This document shows positions 27,461 through 36,073 of a DNA stretch of 36,073 nucleotides, one piece after another. The stretch spans positions 1-36,073 of the forward strand of contig CAJJAQ010000030.1 in NCBI GenBank assembly GCA_905182095.1, read 5' to 3'. Position numbers and translations under genes: made by a program. The notes beneath the pieces were generated by a model. The model searched no databases. It was given only the letters and a program-made list of their open reading frames with translations, and was not told the DNA's origin. Numbering within the stretch: position 1 is the first letter of the stretch; the number at the start of each line of letters is the position of its first letter. The stretch comes from an uncultured Pseudomonadales bacterium (lineage in GTDB: Bacteria; Pseudomonadota; Gammaproteobacteria; Pseudomonadales; Azotimanducaceae).

Positions 27461-28315
27461 ATGAGTTCCATTCGAGATTCAGCGCGAACAATTATATTTG
27501 AGGCAGATACCCCAGCGGGAAGATTTTTCGATGTCGCCCTAATTTTGGTGATTTTGCTCAGCGTTATAGTCGTCATGTTAGATTCGGTCGCGGATCTAAA
27601 TAGCCGTTACGGCGAAATTTTGTATGCCCTTGAATGGTGTTTTACCATTGTCTTTATTATTGAATATGCTTTCCGTCTTTGGTGTATAGAAAAACCTTGG
27701 GCTTATGCTCGGAGTTTTTATGGCATTGTCGATTTGTTCGGTATTGTGCCGACTTTATTAAGCCTGTGGCTTGTCGGCGCGCAGTACTTCTTGGTGGTTC
27801 GCGTGCTGAGAGTGCTCAGAGTGTTTCGCGTACTGAAGATGGCGCGTTATGTAGGCGAGGCTGAGTTAATTGCGCAGGCGCTAACGGCCAGTCGGCGTAA
27901 GATTACCGTTTTTATAGGCTGTGCCTTGGCATTGATGGTGGTCTTTGGCTCTTTTATGTATTTGGTAGAAGGTCATATCAACCCTGGATTTGCGAGTATT
28001 CCGCACAGTATTTACTGGGCTGTAGCCACGATGACCACTGTGGGCTATGGCGATATCGTGCCAGTGACCGGTCTGGGTCAGGCCGTGGCCAGTTTCATTA
28101 TGATAATAGGCTACGGCATTATTGCTGTGCCTACCGGCATTGTTACCTTGGAACTTAATGAGGCGAATAGACGGCAGGCGAATACCAAAACCTGCGCTGA
28201 TTGTTCAGCAGAAGGCCATTCTCGAGAAGCCAGCTATTGCTGGCGTTGTGGTGCCAATCTCTATCGGCGCAAATCTGCGGAGGATGAAGGTGATCCGATG
28301 ACCAGCATAGACTGA
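27461..28315 (+). CDS. Voltage-gated ion (potassium) channel family protein with C-terminal zinc-ribbon-like motif
   Basis: S4-like FLVVRVLRVLRVFRVLKMARYVG, selectivity filter MTTVGYGD, C-terminal CADCSAEGHSREASYCWRCGANLYRRK. Confidence 0.93.
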   Translation: MSSIRDSARTIIFEADTPAGRFFDVALILVILLSVIVVMLDSVADLNSRYGEILYALEWCFTIVFIIEYAFRLWCIEKPWAYARSFYGIVDLFGIVPTLLSLWLVGAQYFLVVRVLRVLRVFRVLKMARYVGEAELIAQALTASRRKITVFIGCALALMVVFGSFMYLVEGHINPGFASIPHSIYWAVATMTTVGYGDIVPVTGLGQAVASFIMIIGYGIIAVPTGIVTLELNEANRRQANTKTCADCSAEGHSREASYCWRCGANLYRRKSAEDEGDPMTSID

Positions 28316-28446
28316 TCTGTTTTCTTGACCTTTTTCTTGACCTTTTGCTTTTCCGTTTTGGGTACGCTACTCGTCTCTCTTCGTCTAACTGATATTTTAA
28401 CTTTCAGCTTTAACTTTCTGCTTAAACTCAGAGCTTCTAGCGTTTC

Positions 28447-29289
28447 TCAAGTTTGATTTTCAACTAGGCCAGCCGAAAAAATATGCGCATCAATTCGATG
28501 GGTGACGGTGAAATCACCACTAGTCATCGCCTCTAACATTTCCTTATGGGCTGCATCGAATGCGGTAATCTCAGCCTCGTTCATTGACGCACCTACGCCT
28601 CGCGATGCTCGGATGCGCCCACGCCAACCCTCGCGCGTGAACGGTGTTTCCACATCGTAGTAAAAATAGCCGCTGTAGTGGAACAATGGATGCATGCCGG
28701 GATAGTTGGGGTAAGTGCGGCCATTGTAGCTGTGGGCCTGCCAGTTTGGGTTGTGGCGTAAAATCAGTTGTTCGCTGGCTTTGGCGATATCGCTGACTAA
28801 GGGTAGCCAAGAAAAATGTGAGACCACTAATTGTCCGCCAGGTTTGAGCATTTTCAAGATGGCAGGCAAGGCCTTGTCTAAATCGAAATACAAAAAGCAT
28901 TGGTGTGCTGTAATTACGTTAAAGCTGTTTTCCGTGAAGTCGGTAGTTTCAGTGGAAGCAGTTGCAAAGGTGATAGGCAAATTTTCTTCAGCGGCTAAGG
29001 TCTGTGCCATTTTTATCTGAGTGTCCGAAATATCTGTTGCCCATACTTCACAGCCTTGGCGCGCCATTTGTCGCGCAATCACGCCGGTGCCTGTACCTAG
29101 ATCGAGGACTTTTTGTCTGGGCAGGCCAATTTCTAATGAAGCCAGCTTTTGGTAAAAGCTCAGTGGTGGGCCATCTCGGTGCTCGGCGTAGTCTCTTGAG
29201 GTTTTGCCCCAATCGACACCGATACCGCCGTCTACTTCAGCGTTGCCCTTGTTTCGCGGAGTTTTTTGATCTTCCGGCATATCAAACAT
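28447..29289 (-). CDS. Class I SAM-dependent methyltransferase
   Basis: QKVLDLGTGTGVIARQMARQGCEVWATDISDTQIKMAQ, FNVITAHQCFLYFD, LKPGGQLVVSHFSW. Confidence 0.92.
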   Translation of the reverse strand: MFDMPEDQKTPRNKGNAEVDGGIGVDWGKTSRDYAEHRDGPPLSFYQKLASLEIGLPRQKVLDLGTGTGVIARQMARQGCEVWATDISDTQIKMAQTLAAEENLPITFATASTETTDFTENSFNVITAHQCFLYFDLDKALPAILKMLKPGGQLVVSHFSWLPLVSDIAKASEQLILRHNPNWQAHSYNGRTYPNYPGMHPLFHYSGYFYYDVETPFTREGWRGRIRASRGVGASMNEAEITAFDAAHKEMLEAMTSGDFTVTHRIDAHIFSAGLVENQT

Positions 29290-29691
29290 GGCGATTCCTC
29301 TGTGCGCGTTTGGGGTACTGAGGTCTGACTGAGATTTGTAGGGTTCGCCAATCAGTCCTCTGGTAGCTCTTGCTCATAGCCCTCTGTTTTGCCAACTTTT
29401 GGGATTAACTGGGCGGGTCTAATGGTTTGATCCTGAGATCCCCCACGGCTTGTGTCCTACTATTGTTGATGCGCGGGGCGAGGTGGCTGATACGCGGTAA
29501 CAAATGGCACTGGATATCGCCGAGTAAGAGCGGATTGTTGGCTTATTGGCCGTTGCGCCTTCTGGGCAAGCTAAGTCTGTAAAAATTGCTTCAATTCGCG
29601 TATAATTTGCGCCGCTTTGGACCATCTTAGAGTCCGCAAATTTTTTCAGCATCTTATTCAAGATTTTGTGCAATAGAGGAGTAATCATACT

Positions 29692-32301
29692 GTGCTTGAA
29701 GCCTATCGTGCCCACGTCAGTGAGCGAGCCGAACAGGGTGTTCCACCCAAACCCTTAGACCCAGTAATGACCGCAGATTTGGTTGAATTGCTGAAGTCCC
29801 CCCCAGCTGGCGAGGAAGAATTTCTTCTCGATTTGATCGCAAATCGTATACCACCCGGCGTTGATGAAGCAGCTTATGTAAAAGCCGGATTTCTCAGCGC
29901 CATAGTCTTGGGCGAAGCTTCTTCACCAATCATTGATGCAGAAGCCGCGGTTGCGCTTTTGGGCAATATGCACGGCGGTTATAACGTCGCCACATTGGTC
30001 GGCTTATTAGATAACCCAGCGCTTTCGGCGCAGGCCGCAGAGCAGTTGAAGACAACCATTTTGGTTTTTGATGCCTTCCACGATGTGGCTGCTAAAGCCG
30101 ATGCTGGTAATGCGGACGCTAAAGGCGTAATGCAAAGTTGGGCAGATGCCGAGTGGTTTACCAACAACGATGCAGTGCCTGAAAGTATTAAGGCGATAGT
30201 TTTTAAAGTCACCGGAGAAACAAATACCGATGATTTGTCACCTGCTCAAGATGCATGGTCTCGTCCAGATATTCCGCTGCACGCACGTGCAATGTTCAAA
30301 ATGACTCGGGATGGTTTAACCCCCGAAGATCACGGCAATATCGGCCCAATGAAGCAAATCGAAGAGATGAGCAATCATGAACTCCCAGTTGCCTTTGTTG
30401 GCGACGTTATGGGTACAGGTTCATCTAGAAAGTCGGCTACTAACTCTGTGCTTTGGTACTTTGGTGAAGACATGCCCGGTGTGCCAAACAAGCGCTCTGG
30501 CGGTATTTGCATCGGTGGCAATGTGGCTCCAATTTTCTTCAACACCATGGAAGATGCTGGCGCGTTAGTTTTTGAGGCCCCGGTGGACAAGCTTGGTTTT
30601 GGTGACATCATTGAGATTCGTCCATACGACGGCAAAATCTTAAGCGAATCTGGCGAAGTTTTATCTGAATTTGAACATAAGTCAGAAGTGATCCTTGATG
30701 AAGTACGCGCTGATGGCCGTATCAATCTGATTATTGGCCGTGGTTTAACCCAGCGTACTCGCGAGCACATGGGTCTGGCGCCTTCGGATGTTTTCCGTCG
30801 CCCAGAAGATGTTGCTCCTTCAACCAAGGGCTATACGTTAGCTCAGAAGATGGTGGGTAAAGCTTGTGGTGTGGACGGCGTGCGCGCCGGTACCTATTGC
30901 GAGCCAAAGATGACTACTGTGGGCTCTCAGGACACAACAGGTCCTATGACTCGCGACGAACTGAAAGACTTAGCTTGCCTAGGCTTTTCAACTGACTTAG
31001 TAATGCAGTCTTTTTGTCATACGGCGGCATATCCCAAGCCTGTAGACATTGATACCCAGCACAGCCTGCCAGATTTTATTATGAATCGTGGTGGCGTATC
31101 GCTGCGTCCTGGTGACGGCATTATTCACAGTTGGTTAAACCGCATGTTGCTGCCCGATACCGTAGGTACTGGCGGTGATTCGCATACTCGCTTTCCAATG
31201 GGTATTTCTTTCCCTGGTGGTTCAGGCCTAGTGGCGTTTGCCGCAGCCACAGGGGTTATGCCGTTAGATATGCCAGAATCTGTTTTGGTACGTTTTAAAG
31301 GTGAAATGCAGCCAGGTATTACTTTACGTGATCTGGTGCATGCCATTCCTTACTACGGCATCAAGGAAGGTTTGTTAACGGTAGAGAAGAAGAATAAGAA
31401 GAACTTCTTCTCAGGTCGTATTTTAGAAATTGAAGGCATCGACTCTCTAACTGTTGAGCAAGCTTTCGAGCTTTCGGATGCCTCCGCTGAACGATCTGCT
31501 GCGGGTTGTACCATTAAGTTGGGTGAAGACTCTGTTGCCGAGTACTTGCGCTCTAACGCAACCTTGTTGCGCTGGATGATTGCTGAAGGCTACGGTGATG
31601 TACGCACCCTTGAGCGTCGTGTCCTGAAAATGGAAGAGTGGCTTGCCAATCCTACGTTGATGAGCGCCGATGCTGATGCTGAATACGCAGCAGTTATTGA
31701 AATTGATTTGGCTGATATTAAAGAGCCCATCGTTTGCTGTCCAAACGATCCAGATGATGCTCGGTTGTTATCAGACGTTGCCGGCGACCCAGTAGATGAG
31801 ATCTTCATTGGTTCGTGTATGACCAATATCGGTCACTTCCGCGCAGCGGGTAAGTTGCTTGATGAAGCAGAGTCGGTTAATTCACGTTTTTGGATTTGCC
31901 CACCTACGCGTATGGACGCCCATACATTAATGGAAGAAGGCTACTACAACATATATGGCCGGGTTGGCGCGCGAACGGAAATGCCCGGTTGCTCATTGTG
32001 CATGGGTAACCAAGCACGCGTGTTAGCTGGCGCAACTGTGATTTCTACCTCAACTCGAAACTTCCCAAATCGTCTAGGCGATGGCGCGAATGTTTATTTG
32101 GCATCTGCTGAATTAGCATCTGTTGGCGGTATTTTGGGTCGTCTGCCAACTCCTGCTGAGTATATGGAGTACGCGACAAAGATCGATTCTATGTCTGCGG
32201 AGGTTTATAGATATATGAACTTCGATCAGATTGAGTCGTTCCACAATGCTGCTGAAAAAGGCAAGTTGATTGCTGCTCAGCAAATTATTGAAGTGTCTTA
32301 A
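29692..32301 (+). CDS. acnB: Aconitate hydratase B
   Basis: MLEAYRAHVSERAEQGVPPKPLD N-terminus, GTGGDSHTRFPMGISFPGGSGLVAFAAATGVMPLDMPESVLVRFKG, FIGSCMTNIGHFRAAGK, PGCSLCMGNQARV. Confidence 0.97.
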   Translation: MLEAYRAHVSERAEQGVPPKPLDPVMTADLVELLKSPPAGEEEFLLDLIANRIPPGVDEAAYVKAGFLSAIVLGEASSPIIDAEAAVALLGNMHGGYNVATLVGLLDNPALSAQAAEQLKTTILVFDAFHDVAAKADAGNADAKGVMQSWADAEWFTNNDAVPESIKAIVFKVTGETNTDDLSPAQDAWSRPDIPLHARAMFKMTRDGLTPEDHGNIGPMKQIEEMSNHELPVAFVGDVMGTGSSRKSATNSVLWYFGEDMPGVPNKRSGGICIGGNVAPIFFNTMEDAGALVFEAPVDKLGFGDIIEIRPYDGKILSESGEVLSEFEHKSEVILDEVRADGRINLIIGRGLTQRTREHMGLAPSDVFRRPEDVAPSTKGYTLAQKMVGKACGVDGVRAGTYCEPKMTTVGSQDTTGPMTRDELKDLACLGFSTDLVMQSFCHTAAYPKPVDIDTQHSLPDFIMNRGGVSLRPGDGIIHSWLNRMLLPDTVGTGGDSHTRFPMGISFPGGSGLVAFAAATGVMPLDMPESVLVRFKGEMQPGITLRDLVHAIPYYGIKEGLLTVEKKNKKNFFSGRILEIEGIDSLTVEQAFELSDASAERSAAGCTIKLGEDSVAEYLRSNATLLRWMIAEGYGDVRTLERRVLKMEEWLANPTLMSADADAEYAAVIEIDLADIKEPIVCCPNDPDDARLLSDVAGDPVDEIFIGSCMTNIGHFRAAGKLLDEAESVNSRFWICPPTRMDAHTLMEEGYYNIYGRVGARTEMPGCSLCMGNQARVLAGATVISTSTRNFPNRLGDGANVYLASAELASVGGILGRLPTPAEYMEYATKIDSMSAEVYRYMNFDQIESFHNAAEKGKLIAAQQIIEVS

Positions 32302-32328
32302 GACCCTCAGCAAATAGCACTATCTGTT

Positions 32329-32360
32329 ACCACACTGTTTGATTAATCATTCAGTGTGGT
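32329..32360. terminator. Stem-loop downstream of acnB
   Basis: ACCACACTG(32329-32337)...CAGTGTGGT(32352-32360), loop contains TGATTAATCA; no long T-tract. Confidence 0.5.
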
Positions 32361-32492
32361 GATTGCCCTCAAATCGCTTCACTTGCCTATTCTACTCTTC
32401 GCTAGTTTGTCCCCCATAATTTGCCCTGAACCCACCAATCTCCTGTAGCAGGCCTTTTGTGAGGTGTGGTTAAGAATTTTACAACCTTATAG

Positions 32493-33173
32493 ATGGATCA
32501 TTTTCTTATGTTGCAATCCACCAAAGTTGAGCTGCCTCAGAGTGTTATTTTTGATATGGACGGGACACTCTTAGATACCGAGGTCCTAGCGCGTAAGGCG
32601 TTTTCTGCGGCAATTGTGGCATGCGGATTCCACTACGACGCAAACATTTATGATCGATGCCTAGGTACCACCCATGACGCCACGCAAAAGGTCCTTGAGG
32701 CAGCTTATGGCGCAATGTTCGATACTAGTGAGTTGCACGTACACTGGACAAATCACTTTGTTGAGCTGGCTAAAGAAAACCCGATCAAAATTAAGCCTGG
32801 CATATTGCAAGTGCTGCAAGCATTGCATGCCAAAGGCGTGCCCATGGCAGTAGCCACTTCAAACAAACGCGATGTTTGCGAGGATGCTTTAGCCAAGGCT
32901 GGTATAGCAGGTTATTTTCAGCACTATGTCTGTGCCGGCGAGTCCGCTAACTCAAAGCCAGCGGCTGACCCGTATCTCGCCGCCGCCGCTTTACTTAACG
33001 CAGACCCTAAGAAATCTTGGGGCGTGGAAGATTCGGATGTAGGCACACTGGCAGCAGTACGTGCTGGTTTAAGAGTTTTTCAGATACCAGACGAGCTGCC
33101 ACCAAGCGCTGCAACTCGCGAGCTGGGCCATGAAATTATTGCCAGTGCGGAAGAACTATTGGCGTTGATTTAG
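32493..33173 (+). CDS. HAD-superfamily hydrolase (beta-phosphoglucomutase/phosphatase-like)
   Basis: VIFDMDGTLLDTEVLA, VPMAVATSNKR, KPAADPYLAAAALL, WGVEDSDVGTLAAVRAGL. Confidence 0.92.
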   Translation: MDHFLMLQSTKVELPQSVIFDMDGTLLDTEVLARKAFSAAIVACGFHYDANIYDRCLGTTHDATQKVLEAAYGAMFDTSELHVHWTNHFVELAKENPIKIKPGILQVLQALHAKGVPMAVATSNKRDVCEDALAKAGIAGYFQHYVCAGESANSKPAADPYLAAAALLNADPKKSWGVEDSDVGTLAAVRAGLRVFQIPDELPPSAATRELGHEIIASAEELLALI

Positions 33174-33313
33174 CAGCAGGTTTCGAGTTTTTGCTTAAGC
33201 GCTCTAGCTCTGCTGGAGATGCTTTAGAATTCGCCATAGTCAGAAAATGTCGGCTTGAATATTGGTGCTAAGCTAGTGAAGAGGTCTGTGGGTTAGGTTT
33301 TGAATAAGCAAAA

Positions 33314-33337
33314 AAAACCGGGCTTAAGCCCGGTTTT
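33314..33337. terminator. Bidirectional rho-independent terminator
   Basis: Perfect palindrome AAAACCGGGCTTAAGCCCGGTTTT between convergent genes, A-tract upstream and T-tract downstream. Confidence 0.9.
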
Positions 33338-33384
33338 AGCAAAAATTTTAGGGCAGCCTCAAGATTGAGACTAGGCCAAAAATG

Positions 33385-33822
33385 TTAGTCAGCGCTTAAG
33401 CCTACAAGCTGAGAAGCAGTAAGTTCTAGAGCGCTTGCCACGCGGTTGAAGAACGCAACCTCATGGTCGCTGACTCGACCATCCGCATGAATAACAGTTT
33501 CCAATGCACGTATTGTTTCAATGCGCGCGGTGGTGGTGAGTTTGCGTGAGCACTTATTCAGATATCGCTCTAGTGGCGCAGCTTCATAAATTTTTGAGTG
33601 TGCTGCCACGCGAACGTTAGCGCTGGTGAATTTTTTACCGGTATATTTAAGTAATACTTCTTTAACCTTGTCCACTTCAACATCTTTGATGTTTGTGTCT
33701 GAGGCCGTTGCACGAGCAAGTGTCATTAACATGACTTCTTGGGCTAGGATCTTTTGCTCAGGCTTGGTTAGCGCTTTGCCACCGAATAGTTTTTTGACGC
33801 CGGATAGTTTAACGATGCTCAT
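33385..33822 (-). CDS. TerB-like domain protein
   Basis: LAQEVMLMTLARATASDTNIKDVEVDKVKEVLLKYTG ... IETIRALETVIHADGRVSDHEVAFFNRVASALELT resembles the TerB helical fold. Start refined to ATG 33822. Confidence 0.65.
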   Translation of the reverse strand: MSIVKLSGVKKLFGGKALTKPEQKILAQEVMLMTLARATASDTNIKDVEVDKVKEVLLKYTGKKFTSANVRVAAHSKIYEAAPLERYLNKCSRKLTTTARIETIRALETVIHADGRVSDHEVAFFNRVASALELTASQLVGLSAD

Positions 33823-34121
33823 TAACAAGTTCTCAATAGCTAAATTCGGGCGCCAGTATAACCGAAACTGCCCCAGTATCACCGTATTATGATGTCACCA
33901 TTTACGCTGTTTTTTGCAACGTCGGTCTGTTTCGCGACTGAATTTACCGCAAGAGTTTGCATAACTAACTAGGGTGAGGGACCGGCCTAGATCATGTAAT
34001 CTTCTTGGCCGTAGGGCATTTGTTTATGCATGGTTTGATAAGTAGGTGATTTAGTCGAGCTATGCGGGTACTACTACTCTCCAGGTCAATTGACCGAACA
34101 GAAAATAGAATTAGGAACGTC

Positions 34122-35180
34122 ATGATCAGTAGCCACAGACCTATAAAGAGCAAATTCGCATACTTGTTAGTATGCATCTTGTTTACGTCGCTAGTTCCGC
34201 TGTCTAGTTATGCCGAATATCAAGGGCCGAGGAATTTTTTTGGTGATCCAGATCTGCAGGGCACTTGGACTAATGCCACGTTGACGGCGCTGCAAAGACC
34301 GGATGAATTTGACAGTCTAGTTGTCTCTGAGGCAAGCGAGCGAGCGGTAACGCAAACTCGTGAAGACCTGTATGAGGATATCGATAACCCAGACAAAGCC
34401 GGGGGTAAGCTCGACAGCGGTGGTGATGTGGGCGGGTACAATACCTTTTGGTTTGATGAGGGTGACCGCATGGCTAGGGTGGACGGAGAAATTCGCTCGT
34501 CCCTTATTGTCTATCCTGAAGATGGCAAAATTCCTTATCGCCCGGCGGCCTATTGGTCTATGGCGAAAAAATTCAGTCAAATGATGTTTCGTTATGACGG
34601 TCCAGAGTTACGCCCATTAGGTGAACGCTGTATCGTTGGCTTTGGTTCCACTGGCGGCCCGCCAATGTTGCCAGTGCTTTACAACAATAACTATCAGATA
34701 GTACAAAACCAAGACACAGTGATGATTTTGATTGAGATGAATCACGACGCGCGCGCGGTACGCATGAACAGCCAGCACCCACCAGCGCACGTAAAAAAAT
34801 GGCTGGGCGATTCTATTGGTTGGTGGGAAGGCGATACTTTGGTAGTTGAAACCACTAACTTCCACCCGGGTCAAAGTGCTCGGGCGGGTATTCGTAATCA
34901 ATTGATCAGCTCGGATGCACTGAAAGTAACTGAGCGTTTTACCCGGGTTTCTGATCAAGGCATTAAGTACGAATTTGCAATGGACGACCCAGCGGTTTAT
35001 TCCGAGGTTTGGCGCGCTGAGATACCTATGCGTAAAAGCACAGAGACTATTTATGAATATGCGTGCCATGAGGGAAACTATGCCATGCCCGGTATTTTGG
35101 CTGGCGCCAGGTTGGCCGAGCAAGAGGGCAGGGCTGGGGGCTTTATGCAGACCCTTGCAACTTGGATTGGCGATTATTAG
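34122..35180 (+). CDS. Secreted hypothetical protein
   Basis: Signal-peptide-like MISSHRPIKSKFAYLLVCILFTSLVPLSSYA; mature part YQGPRNFFGDPDLQGTWTNATLTALQRP...GWWEGDTLVVETTNFHPG. Confidence 0.8.
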   Translation: MISSHRPIKSKFAYLLVCILFTSLVPLSSYAEYQGPRNFFGDPDLQGTWTNATLTALQRPDEFDSLVVSEASERAVTQTREDLYEDIDNPDKAGGKLDSGGDVGGYNTFWFDEGDRMARVDGEIRSSLIVYPEDGKIPYRPAAYWSMAKKFSQMMFRYDGPELRPLGERCIVGFGSTGGPPMLPVLYNNNYQIVQNQDTVMILIEMNHDARAVRMNSQHPPAHVKKWLGDSIGWWEGDTLVVETTNFHPGQSARAGIRNQLISSDALKVTERFTRVSDQGIKYEFAMDDPAVYSEVWRAEIPMRKSTETIYEYACHEGNYAMPGILAGARLAEQEGRAGGFMQTLATWIGDY

Positions 35181-35335
35181 TTCTAATTTATTGCAATTTT
35201 TTGGCTTCTTTTAGCGCCGGGGTAATGTCAGGGTGACCGCTGCTGACAGCAATCCCTCGGTGAAGCGCTTGCTTGAATAAAATCATTTTGTCGTCTCAGG
35301 CGAGTTAACCTCGAGCTAAAGGATTGTTGTTACGC

Positions 35336-35956
35336 ATGGATTTTTCGCTACTATACTTTTTTATTCCTGTCTTCTTTGTTGTCTCCATAACGCCGGGCTT
35401 ATGCATGACTTTGGCCTTAACCATGGGCATGAGTATTGGTCTGGGTAACACAATGAAGATGATGGTGGGCGAACTCGGTGGGGTGTTGCTAGTGGCCACT
35501 GTTGTTGTCGTGGGCGGTGGCGGCATTATTGCTGCTAACCCATTACTACTGGTGGTTTTTAAGTATGTTGGCGGCTTCTACCTAATTTATGTTGGACTGC
35601 AAATGATGCGCTCGCTGGGTTCCATGGCGGTTCGGCCTGATGGCTCCGCATCTTTTGAATTGGATTTTTTCAGCTTGGCTGGACAAGGCTTTATAACTGC
35701 GGTGGCGAACCCTAAAGGCTGGGCTTTTTTCCTCGCCATGACACCAGGGTTTATTAACTACGACATTGCTCTAGGTCCGCAAATGATGGCTTTGGTGAGC
35801 ATTATTCTGATTATCGAATTTACCTCGCTAATGCTTTACGCCGCAGGCGGGCAGGTGCTGGGTAAGTTATTACTTAACAGCGATAACGTGCTGTTGCTTA
35901 ATCGTGTAGCGGGGCTGTTAATGATTTGTGTCGGTATTTGGTTAGCAACTAGCTAA
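35336..35956 (+). CDS. LysE family translocator
   Basis: FIPVFFVVSITPGLCMTLALTMGMSIGLGNTMKMMVGELGG, FKYVGGFYLIYVGLQMMRS, AVANPKGWAFFLAMTPGFI. Confidence 0.92.
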   Translation: MDFSLLYFFIPVFFVVSITPGLCMTLALTMGMSIGLGNTMKMMVGELGGVLLVATVVVVGGGGIIAANPLLLVVFKYVGGFYLIYVGLQMMRSLGSMAVRPDGSASFELDFFSLAGQGFITAVANPKGWAFFLAMTPGFINYDIALGPQMMALVSIILIIEFTSLMLYAAGGQVLGKLLLNSDNVLLLNRVAGLLMICVGIWLATS

Positions 35957-35992
35957 GGTGCACTAAGCCTGCCTAAGTTTAGGGGTTTCTGT

Positions 35993-36073
35993 TTATGATT
36001 TTTTGCTCGGTGCGCCGAACAAGACTGCCAGCTTAGCTTTGGCTTGTTCTTCTGCGCTTAAAGGCTGCTCTGT
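35993..36073 (-). CDS. C-terminal fragment of a CDS running off the window
   Basis: Minus strand reads TEQPLSAEEQAKAKLAVLFGAPSKKS-TAA, open to the window edge; hydrophilic, plausible C-terminus. Confidence 0.45.
   Translation of the reverse strand, partial: TEQPLSAEEQAKAKLAVLFGAPSKKS

Noticed and set aside
28318-28345. Short T-rich repeats (TTTTCTTGACC x2) between convergent genes
   Set aside because: Low-complexity pyrimidine tract with only two short copies; likely chance.
29419-29715. Minus-strand 98-aa ORF upstream of acnB
   Set aside because: Overlaps the acnB start and its likely promoter (TATAAT near 29603); no recognisable family.

Overview
The window is about 36 kb of what looks like a gammaproteobacterial, probably marine, chromosome. 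I see no rRNA, tRNA, CRISPR array, transposase or phage gene. Most genes are recognisable metabolic or housekeeping types: two APH-fold phosphotransferases, a MerR regulator, an acyl-CoA synthetase, a CDF metal exporter, enoyl-CoA hydratase, SDRs, an HDAC-like deacetylase, an acetyl-CoA hydrolase/4-hydroxybutyrate CoA-transferase family protein, oligopeptidase B, a YedK/HMCES-type peptidase, a TetR/VOC/FAD-monooxygenase/SDR operon, Uup, a YcaQ-like glycosylase, gamma-glutamyltransferase, a voltage-gated ion channel, AcnB, a HAD hydrolase, a TerB-like protein and a LysE exporter. The most unusual parts are: (1) a minus-strand cassette at 8.6-10.0 kb, with a small Gly/Ala/Ser-rich protein carrying a near-canonical double-glycine (colicin V-type) leader, followed by a membrane-protein ORF that looks frameshifted and then a membrane-protein ORF interrupted by an in-frame TAA; (2) TTGTAC/GTACAA operator-like dyads on both sides of a MerR gene, one overlapping a predicted promoter for a candidate small RNA of about 105 nt; (3) CoA-ester catabolism genes mixed with APH-fold kinases, suggesting a 4-hydroxyacyl-CoA phosphorylation route. 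All calls come from reading the sequence and the supplied ORF track. No database search was run.
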